DNA of 64,000 nt from Geodermatophilus sabuli (GTDB lineage: Bacteria; Actinomycetota; Actinomycetes; Mycobacteriales; Geodermatophilaceae). Below the pieces are notes generated by a model, which was given only the letters and a program-made list of their open reading frames with translations, made no database searches and was not told the origin of the DNA. The translations under genes were made by a program, and so were the position numbers. Positions 15,885 through 22,912 of this stretch are shown one piece after another. Each line of letters opens with the position of its first letter. Positions within the stretch are counted from its first letter, which is position 1. The stretch covers positions 682,001 to 746,000 of the forward strand of contig NZ_OBDO01000001.1 in assembly GCF_900215145.1 (NCBI RefSeq). Direction: 5' to 3'.

Positions 15885-16211
15885 GTGGCCCACGACCACC
15901 TCACCGCGGACCGCGTGCGACGGCTGCTCGGCCCGCGCGGCGACGTCGTCGAGAAGCGGATGGTCGGCGGCGGGCTCTCCTTCTCCGTCGACGGGCGCAT
16001 GTGCTGCGGCGTCACCGGCACCGGGCTGCTGATCCGCGTCGGCCCGGACGCGGTGGCCGGCGCTCTCGAGGAGCCGCACGTCGAGCCCATGGAGTTGGGT
16101 GGGCGACGGATGGCCGCCTTCGTCCTCGTCGGACCCGCCGGGTACGCCACGGACGCCGAGCTGGACGGCTGGCTCCGGCGGGCGCTGGACTTCCTGGCGC
16201 AGCTGCCCTAG
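15885..16211 (+). CDS. TfoX N-terminal domain protein
   Basis: A 108-residue protein matching the TfoX/Sxy N-terminal domain. LTADRVRRLLGP is followed by VVEKRMVGGGLSFSVDGRMCCGV, LIRVGPDAV, and the typical YATDAELDGWLRRALDFLAQLP end. In gamma-proteobacteria TfoX regulates competence; single-domain actinobacterial copies have no known role. The start is the GTG at 15885; no earlier start fits the family N-terminus. It is monocistronic as far as can be seen. Confidence 0.82.
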   Translation: MAHDHLTADRVRRLLGPRGDVVEKRMVGGGLSFSVDGRMCCGVTGTGLLIRVGPDAVAGALEEPHVEPMELGGRRMAAFVLVGPAGYATDAELDGWLRRALDFLAQLP

Positions 16212-16230
16212 GTGCCAGGCCCGTCCGCGG

Positions 16231-16386
16231 TCACCAGCGACGCGTGCCGTGCGCGCGGCACCGGCGCGACTCCGCGCGCCGGTCGCGCGGCCGGTCGTCG
16301 GGTCGGAACAGCGTCCGGTCGTACAGCACGGCGGTCGTGCCCGTCACGAGCAGCCAGGCGAGCAGCGCCCAGACCATCGCGGTCAC
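16231..16386 (-). CDS. small single-pass membrane protein
   Basis: A 51-residue protein with one transmembrane helix (MVWALLAWLLVTGTTAVLY) and a strongly basic, Arg-rich cytoplasmic tail (about 27 residues). The GTG start at 16386 overlaps the stop of the upstream gene by four bases (GTGA at 16383-16386), which supports translational coupling and makes it a likely real small gene. It may anchor or assist the soluble 104-residue protein made just before it. No family recognised. Confidence 0.55.
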   Translation of the reverse strand: MTAMVWALLAWLLVTGTTAVLYDRTLFRPDDRPRDRRAESRRCRAHGTRRW

Positions 16387-16697
16387 GACGACGCCCGTGC
16401 GGCCCTGGGGGAAGGACGCCGGAGGACGGTGGCAACACCCTGCGCAGCGAGGTCGGCCCGGACCAGCTCCGCCGTCCGCCGCCGGGCCGCGGCGCGCTCG
16501 CGCAGCACCGCCGCGAGGTGCGGGCTCCCGCACCGCCCGGCCCGCTCGTCGAGCACCGCGGCCGTCTCCACGTACACGGCCAGCCGCCGCAACAGCTCCA
16601 CGACCTCCCGGCGGGACCCGGCCGCCACGCGAGCCGGCGGGGTCCCCGCGGGCGGGCTGCTGTGTGGGACGGCGTCGCGAACGGTCACGGTCGCCAC
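16383..16697 (-). CDS. hypothetical helical protein
   Basis: A 104-residue Arg/Ala-rich, probably all-helical protein (REVVELLRRLAVYVETAAVLDE, LAAVLRERAAARRRTAELVRA). The helices have a leucine spacing that could form a small bundle. The start is the GTG at 16697 with GAGGAGG nearby. The stop overlaps the next small membrane gene. It lies 67 bp beyond the RsbU-N gene of the stressosome operon and on the opposite side from its promoter, so read-through is impossible from that operon (same strand, but it is downstream). It could form its 3' extension. Confidence 0.5.
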   Translation of the reverse strand: MATVTVRDAVPHSSPPAGTPPARVAAGSRREVVELLRRLAVYVETAAVLDERAGRCGSPHLAAVLRERAAARRRTAELVRADLAAQGVATVLRRPSPRAARASS

Positions 16698-16764
16698 CTC
16701 CTCGCGTTCGTGGGACGGCCGGTCAGGGGAGAAGACGAGGCGCAGGCCCGGGGATGACGGGAGC

Positions 16765-17046
16765 TCAGGGAGGGCCGCGGCGGGCCATGTCGTAGCTGGC
16801 CAGCACCTCGACCAGGAATCCGGACGCCGCCCGGGCGAGCTCGGGCACCTCGTCGGCCGGACCGTCCCGCAGCACCTCGGCCAGGACCACGTGGTGCACG
16901 TGGACGACGTCGAGCAGGCTCCGGTCGGCGGCCAGCGCGGTCCGGCCCAGCTGGTACCCCGCGGTCAGCGCGAACTCCTCGCGCCGGGCCAGGAAACGCA
17001 GGAACGCGGCCCGGTAGTCGCGGAGGAGGTCCTCCTGCGCCGTCAC
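16765..17046 (-). CDS. free-standing RsbU N-terminal domain protein
   Basis: A 93-residue helical protein equal to the N-terminal domain of the phosphatase RsbU, the part that binds the RsbT kinase. It reads DLLRDYRAAFLRFLARREE, then GYQLGRTALAADRSLLDVV and HHVVLAEVL. It ends without the PP2C phosphatase domain that RsbU carries, and the following DNA does not supply one. GTG at 17046 overlaps the RsbS stop (GTGA), so it is the fourth coupled gene of the operon. Known family role: docking to free RsbT. Inferred role here: a competitor or acceptor for the RsbT-type domain fused to the sigma factor. Confidence 0.82.
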   Translation of the reverse strand: MTAQEDLLRDYRAAFLRFLARREEFALTAGYQLGRTALAADRSLLDVVHVHHVVLAEVLRDGPADEVPELARAASGFLVEVLASYDMARRGPP

Positions 17047-17429
17047 GGCCCCGGCAGCGGCGACGCCGCGAGGCACCGGTCCAGCTCGGCCAGGCCCTCC
17101 TCCAGGTCCAGCGCGGTGACGACCGAGCCGGTGTCCATGCCGAGCTCCACCATCGCGAACGCGACGTCGGGCTGGATGCCGACGATCACGGTGACCGCGC
17201 CGCGCAGCCGGGCCATCTCGGCGATGTCGCGCAGCGTGCGCGACCCGAAGGAGTCCAGGACGTCGAGCGCGGCCACGTCGATGACGACACCGCGGGCGCG
17301 GTCGGCGCCGATCCGCTCGACCAGGTCCGCCTGGAAACGCACGAGCTGGGAGTCGTCGAGGGCGGTGTGCACCGAGGCGATCAGGTGGAGCCCCTGCCGC
17401 AGGATCGAGAACAGCCGCGGGCTGGTCAT
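17043..17429 (-). CDS. RsbS-like STAS protein
   Basis: A 128-residue single STAS domain with the look of RsbS, the stressosome scaffold that sequesters RsbT. The core reads RGVVIDVAALDVLDSFGSRTL; S60 sits at the usual phospho-acceptor position (LDS). GAVTVIVGIQPDVAFAMVELG is the matching second half. It is coupled to both neighbours by ATGA (17426-17429) and GTGA (17043-17046) overlaps. Expected function: form a mixed shell with the RsbR-like protein and hold the kinase until S60 is phosphorylated. Confidence 0.9.
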   Translation of the reverse strand: MTSPRLFSILRQGLHLIASVHTALDDSQLVRFQADLVERIGADRARGVVIDVAALDVLDSFGSRTLRDIAEMARLRGAVTVIVGIQPDVAFAMVELGMDTGSVVTALDLEEGLAELDRCLAASPLPGP

Positions 17430-18331
17430 GGCCCACCGACCCCGTCGTCCCGGGCGACCGAGTAGCCCAGCAGCCGCTCGGCCTCCTCCAGTCCGCCCTG
17501 GAGGTCGCCGATCGTGTTCATCTTCGACAGGTCGACGCCGATCGTCACCAGCGTCTGGGCTATCTCCGGCGACAGCCCGGTGATGATCACGCTGGCGCCC
17601 ATCAGCCGGGAGGCGTCGACGGTCCGTACGAGGTGGTTGGCCACGGACTCGTCGACGTCCGGGACGCCGGTGATGTCGACGACGACCACCTTGGCGCGGT
17701 GCGTGCGGATCCCGCTGAGGAGCTGCACGGTGAGCTGGCGGGCCCGCTCGCGGTCGAGCACCCCGATGATCGGCAGGATGAGCAGCCGCTCCCGCACCGG
17801 CAGCACGGGGGTCGACAGCTCGCGGATGGAGTCCTGCTGCTGCCGGATGACCCGCTCGCGCTCCTCCACGAAGCTCACCGCGACGGTGTTGGCGATCCGG
17901 TTGGCGGCCGGCTCGTAGGCGTCGAGCACCCGGTTGAGCAGGGAGAAGTCACGCTGGTACTTCTCGAACAGCGAGCGGGCCAGGACGTCGCGCAGCAGCA
18001 GCACGATCCCGACGACCTCGTTGGTCTCCACGCCGCGGGGGATGATCCGCTCGGACAGGTCGCGGGCGTAGTGCTGCAGCGCCTCGACGCTGCCGGTCTC
18101 CAGCACCTCGACGTAGTTGTCGTAGACCAGCGTGGTCTCGGCCGTCATCTCCTGGGACGTCATCGCCTGCAGCAGGTGCGCCTCCTGGATGCGGCGGGCC
18201 CACTCCTGGCGCAGCCGCGTCCGGTGCTCGCGCAGGTGCGCGACGAGCTGGGGGAGCAGGCCGTCCTGGTCGAGATGGCCGGTACCGTCGGACGCAGCCG
18301 CGGTCACGGTCGGGTTCTCGTTCCTGCTCAT
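17426..18331 (-). CDS. RsbR-like stressosome sensor with STAS domain
   Basis: A 301-residue protein: helical sensor region (about 25-165, with LLPQLVAHLREHRTRLRQEW and a long ERERVIRQQQDSIREL linker helix) followed by a STAS domain (170-290). The linker-to-STAS passage STPVLPVRERLLILPIIGVLD is typical of RsbR paralogues. Within the domain DITGVPDVDESVANH has Glu (E228) where RsbR proteins usually have the first phospho-Thr, while T260 in PEIAQTLV is kept. The start is the ATG at 18331 with a GGAGAGG ribosome-binding site, inside the end of the sigma-kinase gene (ATGA). It would provide signal input to the stressosome. Confidence 0.9.
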   Translation of the reverse strand: MSRNENPTVTAAASDGTGHLDQDGLLPQLVAHLREHRTRLRQEWARRIQEAHLLQAMTSQEMTAETTLVYDNYVEVLETGSVEALQHYARDLSERIIPRGVETNEVVGIVLLLRDVLARSLFEKYQRDFSLLNRVLDAYEPAANRIANTVAVSFVEERERVIRQQQDSIRELSTPVLPVRERLLILPIIGVLDRERARQLTVQLLSGIRTHRAKVVVVDITGVPDVDESVANHLVRTVDASRLMGASVIITGLSPEIAQTLVTIGVDLSKMNTIGDLQGGLEEAERLLGYSVARDDGVGGP

Positions 18332-19407
18332 GCCTCTCCTCGCCACTTCGTCATGGTCACCGTCGTGCCGCGTCCGGTCTCGGAGACCACCGCGAACTCG
18401 TCCATCAGCCGCCGGGCGCCGGGCAGCCCGAGGCCGAGCCCCTGGTAGGTGCTGTAGCCGTCCTGCAGCGCCCGCTCGACGTCCGGGATCCCCGGGCCGG
18501 CGTCACGGGCGACGATCGAGATGCCGCACCGGGGCTCCTCCAGCTCCGTCACCACGACCTCGCCGGAGTCGGCGAAGCGCACGATGTTGCGGGCCATCTC
18601 GGACACGGCCGTGGCGATCAGCGTGATGTCGGTGGGGGAGAACCGCAGCCGGGTGGCCAGCTCACGGGCGGCCTGCCGGGCGGCGACGATGTCGGCGTCC
18701 CCGCGGACCGGGACCCGCACGGCGTCGTCCCGGGCCCGCCCGCGCTCCATCAGCGGCTCGGACAGCCGTGCGCAGACCTCGCACTCCAGCAGGTGACGGG
18801 CGGCGTCGACCTCCCGCTGACGGCGTCGCTCGCCGCTGGAGATGGCCAGCAGGACCGGCCGGCAGCGCTCGGTGGGCGGCTCCACCCGCTCGGAGACCAG
18901 CAGGTACTCCACCCGCAACCGGGCGCGGGTGCGGTTGAGCTGGGCGGCCACGGCACCGGCGGTGGACCCGAGCTCGACGGCCAGCGAGCGGGTGTCCCGG
19001 CCCTCGACCTCGTGGGCGAGCAGCGTCGTCCGCTCCCGCTCGGACAGCCGGGTGAGGGCCTCGGCGACGGCGGCGCGGTCCTCGCCGGCGAGGACGTCCT
19101 CGTCGGGGGCCGGCGGGGGCCGCAGGTCGACGACGCGGTGCTGGTGCCGCCGGTGCCGGTCCTGGTCGCGCCACATGGAGGCGACGACGTTGCGCGCCGT
19201 GACGATCGCGTAGGGCTCGAGCATCCCGGGCTCCACCCGACCGGCGGCGGCCAGCACCCGGGTGAGGGTCTCCTGCACCAGGTCGTCGACGGTCGCCCGG
19301 TCCGGGACGCGGGCGGCGACGATCCGGCGGACGAGCGGGATCAGCGCTGCGACGTCCGGAGACGCGCAGCTCTGGTCCGGGGAGCCCACCGGCCCGACGG
19401 CCGCCAT
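18328..19407 (-). CDS. sigma-70 factor fused to RsbT-type kinase domain
   Basis: A 359-residue fusion. Residues 20-85 are sigma region 2 (VDDLVQETLTRV, then AIVTARNVVASMWR) and 110-170 are region 4 (LSERERTTLLAHEVEG, LGSTAGAVAAQLNRTRARL). Residues 200-215 form a zinc-finger-like H-x3-C-x2-C (HLLECEVC), as in ZAS anti-sigma proteins. Residues 238-357 are a GHKL ATPase. Its N box VSEMARNIVRFA, G1 box DAGPGIP and G2 box GLGLGLPGARRLMDEF match RsbT rather than RsbW. The ATG at 19407 is the start, the stop overlaps RsbR. In the known cascade RsbT is a separate kinase released from the stressosome; here it carries its own sigma factor. Confidence 0.9.
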   Translation of the reverse strand: MAAVGPVGSPDQSCASPDVAALIPLVRRIVAARVPDRATVDDLVQETLTRVLAAAGRVEPGMLEPYAIVTARNVVASMWRDQDRHRRHQHRVVDLRPPPAPDEDVLAGEDRAAVAEALTRLSERERTTLLAHEVEGRDTRSLAVELGSTAGAVAAQLNRTRARLRVEYLLVSERVEPPTERCRPVLLAISSGERRRQREVDAARHLLECEVCARLSEPLMERGRARDDAVRVPVRGDADIVAARQAARELATRLRFSPTDITLIATAVSEMARNIVRFADSGEVVVTELEEPRCGISIVARDAGPGIPDVERALQDGYSTYQGLGLGLPGARRLMDEFAVVSETGRGTTVTMTKWRGEA

Positions 19408-19568
19408 CCGCCGGACGCTACCCCCGGGACCACCGTCCTGGCGCGGCGACGGACGGCCGCCGGACCGCCGGGGCCGACGGCCGCCGACCGGGACGCCGTC
19501 GACGGGGCCGCATGACGGCGGTGGCCGGCGGTGCGGGTACCGCGGGCGGCCCACTACGGTCCGGCGGG

Positions 19569-20081
19569 GTGACGCCTCCCCGGAACCGGCCGCCCGGCGT
19601 GGCCGACGAACGCACCCAGCTGGTCGGCTGGCTGGACCTGCAGCGCGCCCTGGTGCACTACAAGTGCGAGGGCCTGGCCGAGGAGGACGCCCACCGCGCG
19701 CTGCTGCCGACGTCCCCGGACATGACGGTCGCGGGGCTGGTGAACCACCTGCGCTGGGTGGAGCACTGCTGGTTCGACGTGCTCTTCCTCGGCCGCCCGG
19801 CCGACGGCAACCCGCAGTTCGGCGCGGACGCCGCCGCCGACCCCCGCGTGGGCGACACCCCGCTGGCGCAGCTGCTCGACGAGTACGCCCGCCAGTGCGC
19901 CGCCTCGAACGCGATCGTCGCCGCGGCGGACCTCGACGACCTCGGGAGGAACGCCGAGTACGGCGCCGACGGCCTGACCCTGCGGTGGATCCTCCTCCAC
20001 CTCGTCGAGGAGGTCGCCCGGCACGTCGGGCACCTGGATCTGCTCCGCGAGCAGCTCGACGGCACCACGGGCTACTACTGA
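19569..20081 (+). CDS. DinB superfamily protein
   Basis: A 170-residue four-helix DinB-like protein (DUF664 type). It has MTVAGLVNHLRWVEHCWFDVL with the first metal-binding His, and LRWILLHLVEEVARHVGHLDLLRE with the second and third His near the C-terminus, so a metal site is intact. This fold includes thiol-dependent (bacillithiol/mycothiol) transferases. The start is uncertain: GTG at 19569 or at 19599. It is divergent from the sigma-kinase operon. The specific reaction is unknown. Confidence 0.83.
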   Translation: MTPPRNRPPGVADERTQLVGWLDLQRALVHYKCEGLAEEDAHRALLPTSPDMTVAGLVNHLRWVEHCWFDVLFLGRPADGNPQFGADAAADPRVGDTPLAQLLDEYARQCAASNAIVAAADLDDLGRNAEYGADGLTLRWILLHLVEEVARHVGHLDLLREQLDGTTGYY

Positions 20082-20268
20082 GCGACCGGGCCGCTCACTG
20101 GAGGACCCTCGACGGGCCGGTGACTGACTGAGAGGGTCGCTGGCGCGCCACGAGCGGGGCTGCCCGCCCGCCGTCCCGGCCGGGCGAATCCCCCGACAGG
20201 GTGGGGTGGCGCAGCCGGGGGGCCGCCCGTGGTCGTGCCATCGTGACCGCTGTGGGAGCGCGGAGCCG

Positions 20269-20940
20269 GTGAGCGCCGTCGTCGTGGTCGCGGCGGCCGC
20301 GGTGGGAGCCGTCGTCGGCGTCCTGGTCAACCGAGCCGCCGGCCGCTTCCCCTGGCCGCCCGGTGCCGCGGTGCGCGACCTCGTCCGGCCGGGTGCGGCA
20401 GCGGTCCGGCCGCCGCTGCTGGAGGTCGGAGCCGCCCTCCTGTTCGCGCTCACCGCCGTGCGCTTCGGACCGTCGGCGCCGCTGCCCGCCTTCCTCTTCC
20501 TGACCGGGGCGGGCGTTCTGCTCGCGGTGGTGGACCTGCGCCACCGGCTGCTGCCGAACCGGGTGGTCCTGCCGTCCCTGGCGGCCGGTGCGGTCCTGCT
20601 GGTGCTCCCGGCCGTGCTGGACGATGCCTGGCCGGCCCTGCTCCGAGCAGTGGTCGGCGCCGGAGCGCTCTTCGCGGCCTTCCTCGTCCTGGCGCTGGTC
20701 TCGCCCAGCGGGCTGGGCATGGGAGACGTCAAGCTCGCCGCCGTCGTCGGCCTGTACCTGGGCTGGTTGGGCTGGCCGGCGGTCGTGCTGGGGGCGGCGG
20801 CCGGGTTCGTCGTCCAGGCTGCGGTCGCCGTCGGACTGCTCGCGACCCGCCGCATCGGGCTGCGCGGGGAGCTGCCGTTCGGGCCGGCGATGCTCGCCGG
20901 TGCCGCACTCGCCATCGGGTGGAGCGCGCTCGTCGCCTGA
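20269..20940 (+). CDS. prepilin peptidase (type A24, TadV/CpaA-like)
   Basis: A 223-residue polytopic aspartic protease that cleaves the leader of Flp-type prepilins in the membrane. The two catalytic Asp are visible in VVDLRHRLLPNRVV and GLGMGDVKLAAVVGLYLG, the conserved GxGD motif. About six to seven hydrophobic helices are present; the N-terminal methylase domain of long PilD enzymes is absent. The start is the GTG at 20269 with a GGGAGCG ribosome-binding site. It heads the Tad cluster, 211 bp before the pilin gene. Confidence 0.9.
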   Translation: MSAVVVVAAAAVGAVVGVLVNRAAGRFPWPPGAAVRDLVRPGAAAVRPPLLEVGAALLFALTAVRFGPSAPLPAFLFLTGAGVLLAVVDLRHRLLPNRVVLPSLAAGAVLLVLPAVLDDAWPALLRAVVGAGALFAAFLVLALVSPSGLGMGDVKLAAVVGLYLGWLGWPAVVLGAAAGFVVQAAVAVGLLATRRIGLRGELPFGPAMLAGAALAIGWSALVA

Positions 20941-21151
20941 GGACGGGACGTACCTGACCCGCCGGCCGACCGGACGTCGGTCACGCCGCGTGAGCTCTGC
21001 GGGGACCGCGCACCCGGGAGAGGGGCCGGGGTCGACCGACCGGGTGGATGCCCCTCAAGTCGGCGCGCGGTCCGACCGACACCGCTCCTACTGCCGCGAG
21101 GCCGGGTCGACCGACCCGGACCGGCCGGCGCCCGTCCCCCAGGGAGTTCCC

Positions 21152-21364
21152 GTGATCCACCCGTACGCCGCCCTCGTCACCCTCGTCGCCTTCGCCAAGG
21201 ACCGCCTGGAGCGGGAGGAGAAGGGCGCCACCGCCGTCGAGTACGGCCTGATGGTCGGCCTGATCGCCGTCGCGATCATCACGGCCGTCATCTTCCTGAG
21301 CGACCAGCTCGAGGCCCTCTTCAACAGCATCGGTGGCGACCTCCAGGATGCCGCCACCCCCTGA
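21152..21364 (+). CDS. flp: Flp/Fap-type pilin
   Basis: A 70-residue prepilin of the Tad system. The leader is about 26 residues; cleavage is expected at EREEKG|ATAVEYGLM, with Glu at position +5 and Tyr at +6 as in Flp pilins. A single hydrophobic stretch follows (MVGLIAVAIITAVIFLSD), then a short extracellular tail. The GTG start at 21152 has AGGGAG upstream. It is the probable major pilus subunit, processed by the upstream peptidase. Confidence 0.92.
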   Translation: MIHPYAALVTLVAFAKDRLEREEKGATAVEYGLMVGLIAVAIITAVIFLSDQLEALFNSIGGDLQDAATP

Positions 21365-21462
21365 TCCGCGTCCGCTCGCGGCGCGGCGGCCCCCGTTCCC
21401 CCGGGAGCCGCCGCGCCGCTGCGCACATCCGGGCCACACGACCAGGGAGGAGGTGGGGAGCG

Positions 21463-21858
21463 ATGCGGGATCGCATGCACGACCAGCGCGGTGCGGCAGC
21501 GGTGGAGTTCGCGTTCATCGTGCCCCTGCTGCTCGTCCTGGTCCTCGGCATCGCGGAGTTCGGCCACGCCTTCCAGGTGCAGGGCACCCTCTCGGCCGCC
21601 GCCCGTGAGGGCGCTCGGGTCATGGCTCTGCAGAACGACCCGGCCGCGGCGCGCGCCGCCGTCCGCGACGCCGCCCCCACGCTCGACCCGGCGATCGCCG
21701 ACGCGCAGATCGCCGTCACCCCGGCCGCCTGCCCGGCCACCGGGGCCGGCACCACCAACGTCCGCGTGACCATCGACTACCCGATGCCGTTCCTCACCGA
21801 CTTCTTCGGGGCGTCCATCGACCTGACCGGAACGGGGGTCATGCGGTGCAACGGCTGA
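21463..21858 (+). CDS. TadE-like minor pseudopilin
   Basis: A 131-residue TadE family protein. The N-terminal DQRGAAAVEFAFIVPLLLVLVLGIAEFG is the family signature: a prepilin-like G|AAAVEF cleavage site followed by one membrane helix. The extracellular part includes TLSAAAREGARVMA and two Cys (AACPATG, VMRCNG) that may form a disulfide. Expected to be a minor pilus or assembly component. Its last codons overlap the GTG of the next gene. Confidence 0.9.
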   Translation: MRDRMHDQRGAAAVEFAFIVPLLLVLVLGIAEFGHAFQVQGTLSAAAREGARVMALQNDPAAARAAVRDAAPTLDPAIADAQIAVTPAACPATGAGTTNVRVTIDYPMPFLTDFFGASIDLTGTGVMRCNG

Positions 21859-22904
21859 GGAAGGACCCCCCTGCCCGCCGCCACCCGGTGGAGGACCCCG
21901 TCCTCCCCACCCTTCGCACGCTCAGAGCGGCGCCCGGGACGGGGCCGCAGGGCGGCCGCAAGAACCTCCGGGCGCGGCTGACCGACGAGCGCGGCGGGTC
22001 GGCGGTGCTGATCGCGCTGCTGCTCGTCCCGCTGCTCGGCTTCACCGCGATCGCGGTCGACATCGGCGCCCTCTACGCCGAGAAGGCCCGGCTGCAGACC
22101 GCGGCCGACGCCGCCGCGCTCGCTGTCGCCGCGGACTGCGCCCGCGGTGCCTGCGGGGACATGCAGGCCACCGCGCAGAGCATGGTCGACGCCAACACCG
22201 GCAGCGCCGACGCCGCCCCACCGGTCCTGGCGACGAACCCCAACCGCGTCACCGTCTCCGGGCAGACCCCGAAGGAGCACTGGTTCGCGCCCGTGATCGG
22301 GCACGACGCGACCACCGTGTCGGCCACCGCGACGGTGGCCTGGGGTGGCCCCAGCGGCGGCACCGCCGTCCTGCCGCTCGCCTTCTCCTGGTGCGAGTTC
22401 GAGCAGCAGACCGGTGGGGGGCTGCCGTCGGGCACGACCGAGCACACCGTGTACCTGACCAAGTCCTCGGAGACGGTCGACTGCACCGGGCCGTCGGAGA
22501 ACGTCGTCCCCGGGGGCTTCGGTTACCTGGTCAGCGACCCGGGCGACTGCCGGGCCACCAGCGCGGTCGCGGAGCGCTCGTACTCCTCGACCGGCAACAC
22601 CCCACCGAGCAGTTGCTCCGCGGGCGACTTCGCCTCGTGGGTGGGCCGGACCGTGCTGCTGCCGATCTTCGACCGGTTCGGCGACACCGGGAGCAACGCC
22701 TGGTACCGGGTCTACGGCTACGCGGCCTTCCGGCTGACCGGCTACCACCTGGGCGGCCAGTTCAGCTCCACCTCCAGACCGTGCGGTGGCAGCGAGCGCT
22801 GCGTGACCGGCTACTTCACCCGCTTCGTCGACCTGGGCCACGCCTTCGACTACGACTCCGACGCCCCCCAGCTGGGCGCCTGGGTCCTCCGACTCATCCG
22901 ATAG
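21846..22904 (+). CDS. TadG-like pilus assembly protein
   Basis: A 352-residue protein with one N-terminal membrane helix (GGSAVLIALLLVPLLGFTAIAVDIGALYAEK, about 51-80) and the ARLQTAADAAALAVA segment that defines the TadG/DUF2134 N-terminal region. The rest is extracytoplasmic with several Cys (ADCARGACGD, CEFEQQTGG). The GTG at 21846 overlaps tadE by 13 bases. Residues 15-38 are encoded by a copy of an intergenic repeat also found at 34553, so the true start may lie later or the repeat has been taken into the gene. Role: probable pilus anchoring or assembly. Confidence 0.83.
   Translation: MQRLRKDPPARRHPVEDPVLPTLRTLRAAPGTGPQGGRKNLRARLTDERGGSAVLIALLLVPLLGFTAIAVDIGALYAEKARLQTAADAAALAVAADCARGACGDMQATAQSMVDANTGSADAAPPVLATNPNRVTVSGQTPKEHWFAPVIGHDATTVSATATVAWGGPSGGTAVLPLAFSWCEFEQQTGGGLPSGTTEHTVYLTKSSETVDCTGPSENVVPGGFGYLVSDPGDCRATSAVAERSYSSTGNTPPSSCSAGDFASWVGRTVLLPIFDRFGDTGSNAWYRVYGYAAFRLTGYHLGGQFSSTSRPCGGSERCVTGYFTRFVDLGHAFDYDSDAPQLGAWVLRLIR
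21890..21957 (+). repeat. GTCCTCCCCACCC intergenic-type repeat, copy 1
   Basis: A 68-bp segment with GGAGGACCCCGTCCTCCCC, then ACCCTTCGCACGCTCAG and CCCGGGACGGGG blocks. The same ordered blocks occur at 34553-34609 between unrelated genes. It contains GGAC/GTCC inverted ends. Here it lies inside the 5' end of the tadG-like reading frame. Confidence 0.7.
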
Positions 22905-22912
22905 GGGCTCTC

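Noticed and set aside
20095..20140. GACCCTC/GAGGGTC inverted repeat between the DinB and prepilin peptidase genes as a terminator.
   Set aside because: The loop is long and the arms short; not convincing compared with the other hairpins in the window.
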